Shown: positions 8,796-18,691, numbered from the stretch's first letter. The stretch is DNA of 64,000 bases from Bin87 sp963692995 (GCA_963692995.1 OY843611.1:1240001-1304000), one strand, 5' to 3'. Notes: generated by a model not told the origin, from the sequence alone. Program-made: numbers and translations.

Positions 8796-9917
8796 ATGAC
8801 CCGCGGTCCTCGCGGCAATTTCATGCGGCAATCTCATGATGGCAGACAGGACACCAGGGCAGGTACAAGAACGTTGCTCCTGAAATTGGCTATCGTGGTC
8901 GGGCTGATTGTGTTTGCGCTGCCGCCGGTTGCTCCAGCCGTGCTGCTGGCCCAGGGTTCGAACACCGTTGCGGTATCGGGCCGGCTGGTGAACGGTACGG
9001 CCGGCGGCGGCGTTCCGGCTGACGTTACCGTCTTGCTGCACCGGTTTGGCGCCGGATCGAATTCAGTGGATACCTTTGAGACCCTCACCGACGACGATGG
9101 GGCGTTCCGGTTTGAAGGCGTGCCGGCCCCCGAAGCTGGCGACAGCTTGGCCCTGGCAGCCGACTACGGGCAAACGCGTTACACCGAGGTCATTTCGCCC
9201 GCCCATTTGTCGGAACCGTTGCAACTGACGGTGTACGAGTTCACGCGGGACGTGGGGGTGGTGGCCACCGCCGAGCAGTCGGTCATCGTAGCCGGGATTG
9301 ACGCAGCCACCCGGCGCATGGCCATGGTGCAGCTGTTCACGCTGGAGAACCGTGGCGATACTACGCTGGCGCCCGACCTCTCCGCGCCGCCAATGATCGG
9401 GCAGTTCAGTTTCTTGCGCTTCTCTCTGCCGGCCAACGCAACCGACCTTGACGTCTCCACCGACCTGGTGGGCGGTGAGGTGATACCCGTGGGCACGGGG
9501 TTCGCCGTCACCGCGCCGGTGCATCCGGGCCGGCACCAGGTAAGCTTCACCTTTACGGTTCCCTACGAGGGCGATGCGGTGTCGTGGCGGGATAATACGC
9601 TGCAAGGGGCGGAGGCGTTCACCCTGCTGATTCCAGAAGAGTTCGGCAACATCGGCGTGGGCGGGCTGGCCCCGGCTGACGGCTTCACCGTTGGAGCGGT
9701 GTCGTATCGGGCCTGGCGGGCGGACAATCTGGCGGCGGGAGAGGGCGTGAATCTCACGCTGTCGGGTCTGCCGGAACCGTCGTGGTTGACCCGGTTGGGC
9801 AACCCGTTGTCGGACGGCCGGTTCTGGTACGGCGCGATCCCGGTAATGGTGGCCGTCGCGCTGGCCGGCCTACTGGTCTGGGGCATCTGGCGGCGGCCGG
9901 TGGGAAGCGTGGGCTGA
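8796..9917 (+). CDS. Membrane-anchored protein with carboxypeptidase-regulatory-like (Ig) domain, ccm cluster
   Basis: 373 residues: an N-terminal signal/anchor (about residues 27-52), an Ig-like beta-sandwich with 'VSGRLVNGTAGGGVPADVTVLL...DDDGAFRFEGVPA' typical of carboxypeptidase-regulatory-like domains, a second beta-rich region, and a C-terminal membrane helix ending in a short basic tail. The bulk should face the outside. The stop overlaps the ATG of ccmG (TGATG), so it is part of the ccm operon. Its job is unknown. An alternative start at Met10 is possible. Confidence 0.65.
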   Translation: MTRGPRGNFMRQSHDGRQDTRAGTRTLLLKLAIVVGLIVFALPPVAPAVLLAQGSNTVAVSGRLVNGTAGGGVPADVTVLLHRFGAGSNSVDTFETLTDDDGAFRFEGVPAPEAGDSLALAADYGQTRYTEVISPAHLSEPLQLTVYEFTRDVGVVATAEQSVIVAGIDAATRRMAMVQLFTLENRGDTTLAPDLSAPPMIGQFSFLRFSLPANATDLDVSTDLVGGEVIPVGTGFAVTAPVHPGRHQVSFTFTVPYEGDAVSWRDNTLQGAEAFTLLIPEEFGNIGVGGLAPADGFTVGAVSYRAWRADNLAAGEGVNLTLSGLPEPSWLTRLGNPLSDGRFWYGAIPVMVAVALAGLLVWGIWRRPVGSVG

Positions 9918-10492
9918 TGTCGCGACGCGGGTGGATCATGCTGGGTACGGCAGTGGCGCTGGTCCCGTTGTTTGCGCTGTTCGCCTGGGCAGCAGTGCAG
10001 CAGGAAGGGCAATCGCCGGGAACCGGCATCAACGCCCAGTTCGGCGAGGTGCGGGTGGCAGAAACCGAGGCGGCGGACTTCGCTCTGCAACTGTCCGATG
10101 GAAGCGCGTTGCAACTGTCCGATCTGGCCGGGAACGTGGTCATGGTGGACTTCTGGGCGTCCTGGTGCGCTCCGTGCCGGCAGGAAGCGGCGATGCTGAA
10201 TCGCAGCTACGCCGCTTATGCCGGTCATCCGGTGGAGTTCGTTGGGGTGAATATCTGGGACACTCCGGACGCCGCCGCAACTTTTTTGGTCGAGTTCGGC
10301 GTCGGCTACCCGACCGGGCCGGATGCGGACGGAGCAATCGCGCTCAACTACGGAGTGCGGGGTATCCCCGAGAAGTTCTTCATCGACGCCCAAGGGGTAA
10401 TACGGCGCAAGTACGTCGGGCCGATGCCGGAGAACGTATTGCGGAGCACGCTGGACGGGTTGCTGGCCGAGGCCACCGGAGATGGGGGTTAG
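9917..10492 (+). CDS. ccmG: CcmG/ResA-type thioredoxin-like thiol:disulphide oxidoreductase
   Basis: 191 residues: an N-terminal membrane anchor, then a TlpA/ResA-type thioredoxin fold with active site WCAPC (Cys84, Cys87) and the cis-proline region GIPEKFFIDAQG. It reduces CcmH and/or apocytochrome thiols outside the membrane. The start chosen is the ATG at 9917, overlapping the previous stop by one base; a longer frame upstream lies inside that gene. It closes the ccm operon. Confidence 0.88.
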   Translation: MSRRGWIMLGTAVALVPLFALFAWAAVQQEGQSPGTGINAQFGEVRVAETEAADFALQLSDGSALQLSDLAGNVVMVDFWASWCAPCRQEAAMLNRSYAAYAGHPVEFVGVNIWDTPDAAATFLVEFGVGYPTGPDADGAIALNYGVRGIPEKFFIDAQGVIRRKYVGPMPENVLRSTLDGLLAEATGDGG

Positions 10493-10549
10493 CGAGCATT
10501 GGCCCTCGGGATGGGTGTTACAATTCGGGTCAAGGGAGATCTGGAAACG

Positions 10550-11590
10550 ATGGCTAACCCGAATCGAATCACGGATACGTCGCCGCCGGTTGCGCTGGCG
10601 ATGGATTGGGGCGGCACCTGGGCGCGGGCTGCGGTCATTGACCGTGAGGGCGCAATCCTCTGGCAGGATCGGGTCGCCAACCGTCCCGGGGCCTTTCAGG
10701 ACGAACTGGTGGATACGGCGGGTCGGTTGCTGATGACGGCGAAAGAACGGGCCGGGCTGCGACCTATCGCCGGCGCAGGCATTGCGCTAGCCGGATCGAT
10801 CGACGCCGCCAGCAACATGCTGCTGTCCTCGCCCAACCTGCCGGCGCTCAACGGAGTGTCGCTGCCGGCTCGCTGGGAACCCCGGCTGGGAATGCCGATT
10901 TGGGTCGGCAACGACGCTAACCTGGCAGCCCTGGGCGAGTATCACTACGGGGCCGGCCGGCCGGCTCGACCCGGCGACCCGGCGGCGCGGACGCTGGTGT
11001 TTCTGACGTTCAGCACCGGTGTCGGAGCCGGCATAGTTGACCGGGGCATGGCGCTCACCGGCGCGGCGGGCGTGGCCGGCGAAGTGGGGCACATGACCAT
11101 CGACAGCCGCGCCGATGCTCCACCATGCGCTTGCGGCAACAGCGGTTGCCTGGAATCATTAGCGTCGGGCGTTGCCATCGGGCGGGCGGCGCAGGCGCGA
11201 TTGAGTGACGCCACGCCCGGCTCACCCCTGCATCAAGCCCACGAGGGCAATGCCACGCTGGACGGCGCGGCGGTGTTCGCGGCGGCAGCGCAGGGAGACC
11301 CGGTTGCCCGCGAGGTGATCGACGCGGCGGTGGGCGCGATCGTGATCGGACTCGGCAACGTGCTGAATATCTTCAATCCGGACGTCGTAGTGCTGGGTGG
11401 CGGCGTGACGCTGGGGTTGCTAGACCTCGGCCTCATGGGCCACATCGAGGATGCGGCGCGACGGCGGGCCATGAGTTCGGGGCACCGCGCCTTCCGACTG
11501 GCGCCAGCCACCTTCGGAGACGGCCAGGGCATGATGGGAGCGGCTAGCCTGGTGTGGGCCGAAACCGCCGGCCGGAACGCCCCAGCATGA
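10550..11590 (+). CDS. ROK-family sugar kinase (glucokinase-like)
   Basis: 346 residues. It has the N-terminal phosphate-binding loop ALAMDWGGTWARAAVID, the sugar-binding/catalytic stretch VGNDANLAALGE, and the ROK zinc site CACGNSGCLE. The family phosphorylates hexoses such as glucose with ATP; some members are repressors, but no N-terminal DNA-binding domain is present. ATG 10550 is chosen because AGGGAG lies about 11 bases upstream; earlier starts lack such a site. It converges on an SDR gene, with a hairpin between them. Confidence 0.85.
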   Translation: MANPNRITDTSPPVALAMDWGGTWARAAVIDREGAILWQDRVANRPGAFQDELVDTAGRLLMTAKERAGLRPIAGAGIALAGSIDAASNMLLSSPNLPALNGVSLPARWEPRLGMPIWVGNDANLAALGEYHYGAGRPARPGDPAARTLVFLTFSTGVGAGIVDRGMALTGAAGVAGEVGHMTIDSRADAPPCACGNSGCLESLASGVAIGRAAQARLSDATPGSPLHQAHEGNATLDGAAVFAAAAQGDPVAREVIDAAVGAIVIGLGNVLNIFNPDVVVLGGGVTLGLLDLGLMGHIEDAARRRAMSSGHRAFRLAPATFGDGQGMMGAASLVWAETAGRNAPA

Positions 11591-11611
11591 CCTGGCCGCG
11601 AAAGGGCCAGG
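11591..11611. terminator. Bidirectional hairpin between convergent genes
   Basis: CCTGGCC and GGCCAGG form a 7-bp stem around a 7-base loop, placed exactly between the stop of the ROK kinase and the stop of the minus-strand SDR. There is no clear T-run, so termination efficiency is uncertain. Confidence 0.5.
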
Positions 11612-11612
11612 A

Positions 11613-12380
11613 TCAGACGATATACCGGCCTCCGACCACGTTCATTCGGTCGCCGGTGATGTAGGAAGACTCGTCGCTGGCGTAGAAGAGACAAGCGTTG
11701 GCGATGTCATGCACCGTACCCTGGCGGCCCAGGGGTATGGAACTGAGGTGCTCGTTGGAGCCGCGGGAGACATCCTCGAACTCAGGGTACCACTCAGGAT
11801 GAGCTCGGGAAGTGTCCGTGGAGCCTGGATTAACCAAGTTGGCCCGTACACCGTACTGGGCGCACTCGGCGGCGACCGCGCGGATGAGGCCGAGCAGTCC
11901 CGTCTTGGCGGTGGTGACTATCGCCGTATCAGGGCGGCCAGTGATAGCGGATTGACCACCCATGGCGATTATGCTGCCGGAACGCTGCTCGATCATGCCG
12001 GGTAGCACCGCGCGCATCAAGTAGAAGGCGGAGTGCAGGTTGGTTCCCATCACGTCCAGCCATTCGTCCACCGACACTTCCAATATGGGCTTGTGGGGCC
12101 GAAGGGCCACGTTGCTGACTAGAACGTCCACCGTGCCCAGCGCGTCGATCCCTTCGTCGACCATGTCCTGCACCCGATCTGGGTCGGCCACGTCGCCGAT
12201 GACAGTGTGGGTTTTGGCGCCGAGCGCGCGGCATTGGGCGGCTACCGTCTCCAGTTCCTCAGCCGACTGGCGCGTATTAAGGATAAGGTTGGCCCCCTCG
12301 CGAGCGAAGGTGCGGGCGACTTCCGCGCCGATGTTACGGCTGGCGCCGGTGATGAGAGCGGTTTTGTTTTCTATACGCAT
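11613..12380 (-). CDS. Short-chain dehydrogenase/reductase with altered catalytic residues
   Basis: 255 residues with a classical SDR fold: cofactor loop TGASRNIG near residue 11 and a helix-αE segment. At the usual YxxxK site it has VTTAK: Lys159 is kept, but Val155 replaces the Tyr. The Ser normally 13 residues earlier is Gly142, although Ser144 lies close by. It may be a divergent reductase or a non-catalytic family member. ATG 12380 is chosen because a GGGAAGGG ribosome site precedes it. It lies downstream of two ABC ATPase genes on the same strand. Confidence 0.85.
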   Translation of the reverse strand: MRIENKTALITGASRNIGAEVARTFAREGANLILNTRQSAEELETVAAQCRALGAKTHTVIGDVADPDRVQDMVDEGIDALGTVDVLVSNVALRPHKPILEVSVDEWLDVMGTNLHSAFYLMRAVLPGMIEQRSGSIIAMGGQSAITGRPDTAIVTTAKTGLLGLIRAVAAECAQYGVRANLVNPGSTDTSRAHPEWYPEFEDVSRGSNEHLSSIPLGRQGTVHDIANACLFYASDESSYITGDRMNVVGGRYIV

Positions 12381-12454
12381 ACGACTGTTGCCCTTCCCAA
12401 GGTGGCGGCAAATCAAATGGTTGTCCCCGGCACGAAATTCGCTCTTGAATGGCT

Positions 12455-13495
<1,041 letters not shown>

Positions 13496-13557
13496 TGTCC
13501 AACTCCCTTTTCGCTGACGATAGCAAAACTGTGAGATCGTGGAACGCCGGAAGGGTT

Positions 13558-14610
13558 TTAACCGGCGGTTCCCATGGCGTAGCTCAAAGCCTGGGCGCCC
13601 AGCGCCTCGGCACGCCAGCAGGCAGACACGTGGGGTTCTCCCGCCCCATTGCTTTCTACGGGCATCAGCGGCGGCGCTTCGGTGGCGCACTGGTCAACGG
13701 CGAAACGGCACCGGGCCCGGAAAGAGCACCCGCCGGGCAGGTTGACCAGATCGGGCGGCTGCCCTTCGATAGGCACAAGTTTCGCCGCGTTGCCTTCCGC
13801 GTCGATGAGGCGCTGGTCTAGGCGGGGCACCGAGTCCAGCAAACCAACAGTGTAAGGATGACGCGGGTTGGTGTAGATCTCTAAGGCCGAGCCGCGTTCG
13901 ATAATCTTGCCAGCGTACATCACGTTGACCCGGTCCGCGTATCGAGCGACCACGCCCAGGTTGTGCGTGATGACAATGAGAGCCACGCCCAAGTCCTGCG
14001 TAAGAGACTTCATCAGCTCCAGGATTTGCGCCTGAATGGTCACATCCAAAGCGGTGGTAGGCTCGTCGGCGATGATGAGTCGCGGGTTGCAACTGAGGGC
14101 CATGGCGATCATAACCCGCTGACGCATACCGCCGCTGAACTGGTGGGGATACTGGCGGACGCGGCGCTCCGGGTCGGGGATGCCGACTCGGGCGAGCAGG
14201 TCAACGGCGTCGCGGCGGGCCTGGTCGCGGGACTTGCCCATGTGGAGCTGGATGGTTTCGGTGAGCTGGCGGTCCAGGGTCAGCACCGGGTTGAGGGAGG
14301 TCATCGGTTCCTGGAACACCATGGCCATCTTGGCGCCACGAATGCGGCGCATATCGTCCATGTCGATCCGGAGAATGTCCTCACCGTCGAACAGAACCTC
14401 ACCGCCGACGGTCTTGCCGGGAGGGTCGGGGATCAGGCGCATCAGCGAGAGGGCGCTGACGCTTTTGCCGCATCCGCTCTCACCGACCAGCCCCAGGGTT
14501 TCGCCGGGCATCACCTCGTAGGTGACGTCGTCAACGGCTTTGACGACGCCTTCGTAGGTGAAGAAATAGGTTTGGAGGTTCTTAACTTCGAGCAGCGGCT
14601 GCGATTCCAC
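13558..14610 (-). CDS. Oligopeptide/dipeptide ABC transporter ATPase, OppD/DppD type
   Basis: 350 residues. Walker A GESGCGKSVSA, signature FSGGMRQRVMIAMAL, Walker B RLIIADEP, and the oligo_HPY domain (HPYTVGLLDSVP) with Cys-bearing GCSFRARC. GTG at 14608-14610 is preferred as start because AAGGAG stands seven bases before it; an in-frame ATG at 14640 has no such site. It is the first gene of a two-ATPase unit with the OppF-type gene. The matching permeases must be elsewhere. Confidence 0.9.
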   Translation of the reverse strand: MESQPLLEVKNLQTYFFTYEGVVKAVDDVTYEVMPGETLGLVGESGCGKSVSALSLMRLIPDPPGKTVGGEVLFDGEDILRIDMDDMRRIRGAKMAMVFQEPMTSLNPVLTLDRQLTETIQLHMGKSRDQARRDAVDLLARVGIPDPERRVRQYPHQFSGGMRQRVMIAMALSCNPRLIIADEPTTALDVTIQAQILELMKSLTQDLGVALIVITHNLGVVARYADRVNVMYAGKIIERGSALEIYTNPRHPYTVGLLDSVPRLDQRLIDAEGNAAKLVPIEGQPPDLVNLPGGCSFRARCRFAVDQCATEAPPLMPVESNGAGEPHVSACWRAEALGAQALSYAMGTAG

Positions 14611-14906
14611 GGCAACGCTCCTTATCCGGTTGTGGTTCACACCCGCATATTACGCGCGTGAAAGCGGCTGGGTTGCAACTCGGATGTTTCGATGGGTTCA
14701 GATTCGGTCGAATGATGAAAAATATTCGTGCGCGAAGGATTAATCGCGCGAGTCAAATTACCATAGGACGGATAGGGCTGCAAGCGTATTGTTGGGCTTC
14801 GCGCGCCGGCGTTCAACCCCGACGTTGCGCGAATGCCGTCTGTACCGCAACGGTTCCGCCGAGCCAAACTCGGCGGAACCGTTGCCTGCTGGGCTGGACT
14901 TTTCGG
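14611..14906. other. Intergenic region with long perfect hairpin
   Basis: About 300 bases without a gene. The left half would carry the promoter of the minus-strand ATPase pair, though no convincing -35/-10 pair was seen. The right half contains the 17-bp inverted repeat listed separately. Small frames here lack coding character. Confidence 0.6.
14847..14885. terminator. 17-bp stem hairpin downstream of the FN3 gene
   Basis: A perfect inverted repeat: arms 14847-14863 and 14869-14885 (beginning GCAACGGTTCC), loop CCAAA. It lies 21 bases past the stop of the minus-strand FN3 gene, so it probably ends that transcript. No T-run follows on either strand; an attenuator or REP-type role cannot be ruled out. 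Confidence 0.55.
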
Positions 14907-15680
14907 TCAGTTAGCCGGCACGTCAAACCGGTAGAGGAAAGGATGCCCGTCCGCTGCTGACATCTCATCATGCCACGGTCGCACCGCGAAGATGGCGACG
15001 GTGGCGTTATGCGGGATGTCGTACCTCGAGCATCCGTCGCGGGGGTTCCATTGCATGGACAGGCCGGCATCCGTGTTCAGGTTGCCGGTGAAATGGGAGC
15101 CGTCATCCCCGGACGCACTGGCGCAGATCCTGATAAAGCGGCGGTCGTCGGTTAGCCTACGACCCGTATCGGCCGGAAAACTCACACTGGTCACTGTAAC
15201 GGAAACGCCGTTGGCGCGCACCGTATCGCCTAGCGACTTATACCCGCCCACCGGTATCCGCATTCCGGTAATCGGGCAAAGATGAGTAATCGCGTCCTCG
15301 ATCAGCAACCGGGTCCTTACCCACCGGGAGTAAACTCCATCTTTGGCAGACGCTACGGCAAATTCGTGGGTGTCTCCAACCGTTAGGCCATCAATATGCA
15401 CGCCAAGGTTCACGGAGTTTTCACAACTCCATATGGCGCCCTGCTGCCAAACCCGCCAGCAGGCACGGTATTTGGTAGCGCCAGCTACCGCATTCCAGGT
15501 CAAGTGAATTTGACCCTCGGTAGCCGTAAGTTCAGCATTCAGGTTGGTGGGCGCCGCCGGAGCTGATTGGGCCATGGCGGGCTGAGCGACGACCAGCAAG
15601 GCCAGCATCAACCCCATGAGCATAGCGACGGTTAGATACCGCGCCATTCGGCGCCTGGTGGCATAAGAGACGGATTCCAT
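14907..15680 (-). CDS. Secreted protein with fibronectin type III domain
   Basis: 257 residues. A signal peptide (hydrophobic stretch about residues 15-35, ending PAMAQS) is followed by one FN3 domain (about 42-125: APTNLNAEL...LTWNAV...YRACW...VGDTHEFAVAS) and a C-terminal beta-rich domain with several Cys. The second domain is not recognised; the pattern GDTVRANGVSVTVTSVSF resembles DUF4352-type Ig domains. It is probably exported, with a binding or structural role. It is a single-gene unit, divergent from mnmA. Confidence 0.72.
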   Translation of the reverse strand: MESVSYATRRRMARYLTVAMLMGLMLALLVVAQPAMAQSAPAAPTNLNAELTATEGQIHLTWNAVAGATKYRACWRVWQQGAIWSCENSVNLGVHIDGLTVGDTHEFAVASAKDGVYSRWVRTRLLIEDAITHLCPITGMRIPVGGYKSLGDTVRANGVSVTVTSVSFPADTGRRLTDDRRFIRICASASGDDGSHFTGNLNTDAGLSMQWNPRDGCSRYDIPHNATVAIFAVRPWHDEMSAADGHPFLYRFDVPAN

Positions 15681-15686
15681 GGTTCC

Positions 15687-15714
15687 TCCGTGCAGTTTTG
15701 TCCGTGCAGTTTTG
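15687..15714. repeat. Perfect 14-bp tandem duplication
   Basis: TCCGTGCAGTTTTG occurs twice head to tail directly upstream of the FN3 gene start (15680). It may be a simple slippage duplication of the leader or a pair of operator half sites. Confidence 0.6.
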
Positions 15715-15811
15715 AAGGGGTGGGTAGCTGCATCGTTGGCTTCGCCAAGTAACCGGCATTGTGCTGCCCCCGTCGCACGGGTACGGTTAGTTCCGCTTAC
15801 TGGCCCGATGC

Positions 15812-15817
15812 TATACT
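15812..15817 (+). promoter_or_regulatory. Probable -10 box (TATACT) of mnmA
   Basis: TATACT lies 40 bases before the mnmA start codon. No good -35 hexamer is found at the right distance, so this is a weak call based on one element and position. Confidence 0.35.
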
Positions 15818-15856
15818 ACGTTAAATACCGCCGCAAGGGACGGACGATCTGCCTAT

Positions 15857-16999
15857 ATGAACACTCTCGCCAATCCCGCGGTTCCCAACCGCGTCGTCGT
15901 CGCCATGAGCGGCGGTGTGGACTCTTCGGTAGCGGCTCTGTTGCTTCACCGACAAGGCTACGACGTGGTCGGCGTCACCATGAAGCTGTATGACATCGAC
16001 CAGGCTGAGCTGCCCGAGCACTACCGGGGCTGCTGCACCCTGGACGATGTTGAGGACGCCCGCGCCGTCTGCCGGATCATCGGAGCGCCCCACTACACGC
16101 TCAACGTGCAGCGGGAGTTCCGCAGTTTTGTCATCGACTACTTCCGCAGCGAGTACGAGAACGGTCGCACGCCTCACCCGTGCATCGCCTGCAACGACAA
16201 GATCAAGTTCAGTTTCCTGGCCCAGCGGGCCCGTATGTTGCAGGCCAGCCACGTCGCCACCGGCCATTATGCTCGCATCGAACCTGACGGCCTCGACCGC
16301 TGGGCCTTGCGTCGTGGTGTGGACGCGGACAAGGACCAGTCCTACGTCCTCTTCGGGATGCGTCAAAGCCAGTTGTCCGCCACGTTGCTGCCGGTGGGGC
16401 ATTACCCCAAGTCGCAGATCCGGGATCTGGCCGCCAACGCCGGCTTCCCCAACGCCGACAAGCCCGACAGCCAGGACATCTGCTTTATACCCACCGGAGA
16501 CTACCGCGAATTTCTGCGCCAGCGCACCGACGAACGGCCGGGCGACATCGTGGACGACGCCGGCAATGTGCTGGGCCAGCATAAGGGCATCCAGTACTTC
16601 ACCGTCGGCCAGCGTCGCGGCCTGGGCCTGTCCGGCGGGTCGCCCAAGTTTGTGATCCGGCTGGAGCCGGACACCCGCCGCGTGGTCGTTGGATCCGAGG
16701 ACCGGCTGTACGGAGATACCCTGTACGCTGACCCGGTATCCTGGGTTTCGGGAACCCCGCCGGCCGGGCCGACGGACGTGACGGTCAAGATACGCTACAA
16801 GTTCGCCGAGGCTCCGGCTACCGTGGCCCCGGCCGGCCGGGGCGCCGTAGTCCGGTTCCGAGAGCCGCAGCGGGCCATTACCCCGGGCCAGGCCGCCGTG
16901 TTCTATCAGGGCGACACCGTACTCGGCGGCGGAGCAATCGCCGGCCCAGAACCGAGCCAGATCGCCGCGCCGTCCCCGGTTGCCGCGGTCAATGCCTGA
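15857..16999 (+). CDS. mnmA: tRNA-specific 2-thiouridylase MnmA
   Basis: 380 residues. N-terminal PP-loop AMSGGVDSSVAA, catalytic cysteines in NGRTPHPCIACN and the later SQDICFIP stretch, and the C-terminal beta-barrel (FTVGQRRGLGLSGG). The enzyme adds sulphur to U34 of Lys, Glu and Gln tRNAs. AAGGGA precedes the ATG. Its last eight bases overlap rnhB, which starts a run of housekeeping genes. Confidence 0.96.
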   Translation: MNTLANPAVPNRVVVAMSGGVDSSVAALLLHRQGYDVVGVTMKLYDIDQAELPEHYRGCCTLDDVEDARAVCRIIGAPHYTLNVQREFRSFVIDYFRSEYENGRTPHPCIACNDKIKFSFLAQRARMLQASHVATGHYARIEPDGLDRWALRRGVDADKDQSYVLFGMRQSQLSATLLPVGHYPKSQIRDLAANAGFPNADKPDSQDICFIPTGDYREFLRQRTDERPGDIVDDAGNVLGQHKGIQYFTVGQRRGLGLSGGSPKFVIRLEPDTRRVVVGSEDRLYGDTLYADPVSWVSGTPPAGPTDVTVKIRYKFAEAPATVAPAGRGAVVRFREPQRAITPGQAAVFYQGDTVLGGGAIAGPEPSQIAAPSPVAAVNA

Positions 17000-17642
17000 C
17001 CTGTCTCTGGAAAGGGAGTTTCGGGCCCGCGGACATCGTCTGGTCGCCGGTGTGGATGAGGCCGGGCGCGGCCCTTTGGCCGGCCCGGTCGCCGCCGCCG
17101 CCGTCATCCTCCCGCCCGACTTGACCGGCGACGAACCGTGGCTCGCTGTGATCGACGACAGCAAACGGCTGACGGAACGGCGTCGAGTTGCGGCAGCCGA
17201 AGTGATACGGGCCAACGCCTTAGCCTGGGCAGTGGAAATGCTAAAGCCCGGCGCAATTGATCGCATCGGCATCGGCAACGCGGTAATCCGGGCCATGCTT
17301 GGCGCGGTGTCGGTCTTGCGCCCCCGGCCGGAGGCTCTGCTGCTGGATTGGGTTTCCATAAAACAGTGTCCGTTGCCCCATCGCGCTGTGGTCAAGGGCG
17401 ACCGGATATCATTGTCAATAGCCGCCGCCAGCATTCTGGCCAAAGTGTCCCGCGACGAAACGATGCAGCAAGCCGACCGCCGCTATCCCGGCTACGGTTT
17501 CGCCCAGCACAAAGGCTACGCCACCGCCCGGCATCTCAATCGCCTCGCTGAACTCGGTCCTACGCCGATACATCGCCGCACTTTCCGGCCCTTGCGGCAG
17601 AGGGCGTTGGGGCAGGGAGCGCTGCGGCAAGATGGCGGATAG
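16992..17642 (+). CDS. rnhB: Ribonuclease HII
   Basis: 216 residues with the RNase HII motif AGVDEAGRGPLAGPV (Asp and Glu metal ligands), DDSKRLTERRR, and the later VVKGDRISLSIAAASILAK segment. It removes RNA from RNA-DNA hybrids and misplaced ribonucleotides. ATG 16992 is preferred to the TTG at 16980. It overlaps mnmA upstream and yraN downstream, so the three are coupled. Confidence 0.95.
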   Translation: MPDLSLEREFRARGHRLVAGVDEAGRGPLAGPVAAAAVILPPDLTGDEPWLAVIDDSKRLTERRRVAAAEVIRANALAWAVEMLKPGAIDRIGIGNAVIRAMLGAVSVLRPRPEALLLDWVSIKQCPLPHRAVVKGDRISLSIAAASILAKVSRDETMQQADRRYPGYGFAQHKGYATARHLNRLAELGPTPIHRRTFRPLRQRALGQGALRQDGG

Positions 17643-18018
17643 ACTTGGCGTGTCGCCGCAGGAGATCGGGCGCATTGGCGAGGCGCTGGCCCGAGGGCAT
17701 TTGGAGGCCAAGGGCTACCGCATCGTCGCGTCCAACTATCATTGCCGGTGGGGCGAGATTGATCTGGTTGCCCGCGACGGCGCGGTGTGGGCGTTCGTGG
17801 AGGTCCGCACCCGCCGCAGCAACGCCTACGGCAACCCGGAAGAGTCGATTACGCCGGGAAAAGTGCGCCGTCTCACCCTGACGGCGCGGCATTTTCTGGT
17901 CAGTAACCAAATCAGCTTCCCTGATCCCGAATGGCGCATTGATCTCGTAGCCATCCGCCTGGGGCCGGGTCGTCGCGTGCTCAGCATCTGCCATCTGGAA
18001 AACGTGGTCGCTGAGTAG
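17632..18018 (+). CDS. yraN: YraN (UPF0102) family nuclease-like protein
   Basis: 128 residues of usual length. It has the family pattern G..GE..A...L...GY.I...N....GEIDLVARDG..WAFVEVRTR, which carries the endonuclease-like D-ExK core (E in GEIDLV, D, and E-V-R). The precise role is unsettled; members are thought to act on DNA or Holliday-like structures. It overlaps the end of rnhB by 11 bases, a common arrangement. Confidence 0.92.
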   Translation: MADRLGVSPQEIGRIGEALARGHLEAKGYRIVASNYHCRWGEIDLVARDGAVWAFVEVRTRRSNAYGNPEESITPGKVRRLTLTARHFLVSNQISFPDPEWRIDLVAIRLGPGRRVLSICHLENVVAE

Positions 18019-18037
18019 GCATGATTGGCCGCGGCGG

Positions 18038-18066
18038 TTGACTGCGCCACCGCCGGATACTAGACT
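18038..18066 (+). promoter_or_regulatory. Sigma70-type promoter of apt
   Basis: TTGACT (18038-18043), 17-base spacer, TAGACT (18061-18066). It lies between yraN and apt, about 54 bases before the apt ATG, so apt can be transcribed independently of the mnmA operon. Confidence 0.55.
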
Positions 18067-18119
18067 GATTGTCGCCTGGCCCGCCGGCCATCGCTAACCA
18101 TCCAGCGGGCGGCCTCACT

Positions 18120-18650
18120 ATGGCTATAGATCTCGCCGAACATATCCGAAACGTACCCGATTTCCCCATCCACGGGGTGCAGTTCAAGGACATTACGTCG
18201 CTGCTGCTGTCGCCGGACGCCTTTAGCGAAACCGTTGACCGCATGGTCGAACAGGCGCGCCAGCGCAAAGTGGACAGCCTGGCCGCAATCGACTCGCGTG
18301 GTTTTCTGTTCGCTGCGCCCATGGCGGACCGTATGGGGTTGCCCTTGGTGTTGGTGAGGAAGGCGGGCAAGCTGCCCGGCGAGACAATTGGGTATGAATA
18401 CACGTTGGAGTACGGCTCGAATACCCTTGAGATTCACGCTGGCGACATTAGACCGGGCCAACGTGTCTTGATTATCGACGACCTGCTTGCCACCGGCGGC
18501 AGTATCCTGGCCGCTGCCAGCCTGGTTAAAAACGCCGGCGGCATTCCCGCCGGCGTCGGGGTGGTAATTGAGCTAATCGGTTTGGGCGGGCGCCAAAACC
18601 TGGCTGACTACGACCTCTTTTCCCTGGTCACTTTTGAAGTGGACGAATAG
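18120..18650 (+). CDS. apt: Adenine phosphoribosyltransferase
   Basis: 176 residues. The PRPP-binding motif VLIIDDLLATGGSI is near residue 115, and the N-terminal IPDFP-like stretch (VPDFPIHGVQFKDIT) is typical. It converts adenine and PRPP to AMP in purine salvage. ATG 18120 gives the normal length; a GTG start upstream would add a non-conserved leader across the promoter. Confidence 0.95.
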   Translation: MAIDLAEHIRNVPDFPIHGVQFKDITSLLLSPDAFSETVDRMVEQARQRKVDSLAAIDSRGFLFAAPMADRMGLPLVLVRKAGKLPGETIGYEYTLEYGSNTLEIHAGDIRPGQRVLIIDDLLATGGSILAAASLVKNAGGIPAGVGVVIELIGLGGRQNLADYDLFSLVTFEVDE

Positions 18651-18691
18651 ACGCCAGCGAATTTCGCGGCGCACTCAGGAGGATTTCCCCA

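Noticed and set aside
10499..10549. TTG 10499 or ATG 10511 as start of the ROK kinase, and a promoter at 10499-10524
   Set aside because: ATG 10550 has the better ribosome site; the TTGGCC and TACAAT elements are only 14 bases apart.
15821..17443. 540-codon minus-strand frame over mnmA and rnhB
   Set aside because: Antisense shadow of two conserved housekeeping genes with no recognisable domain.
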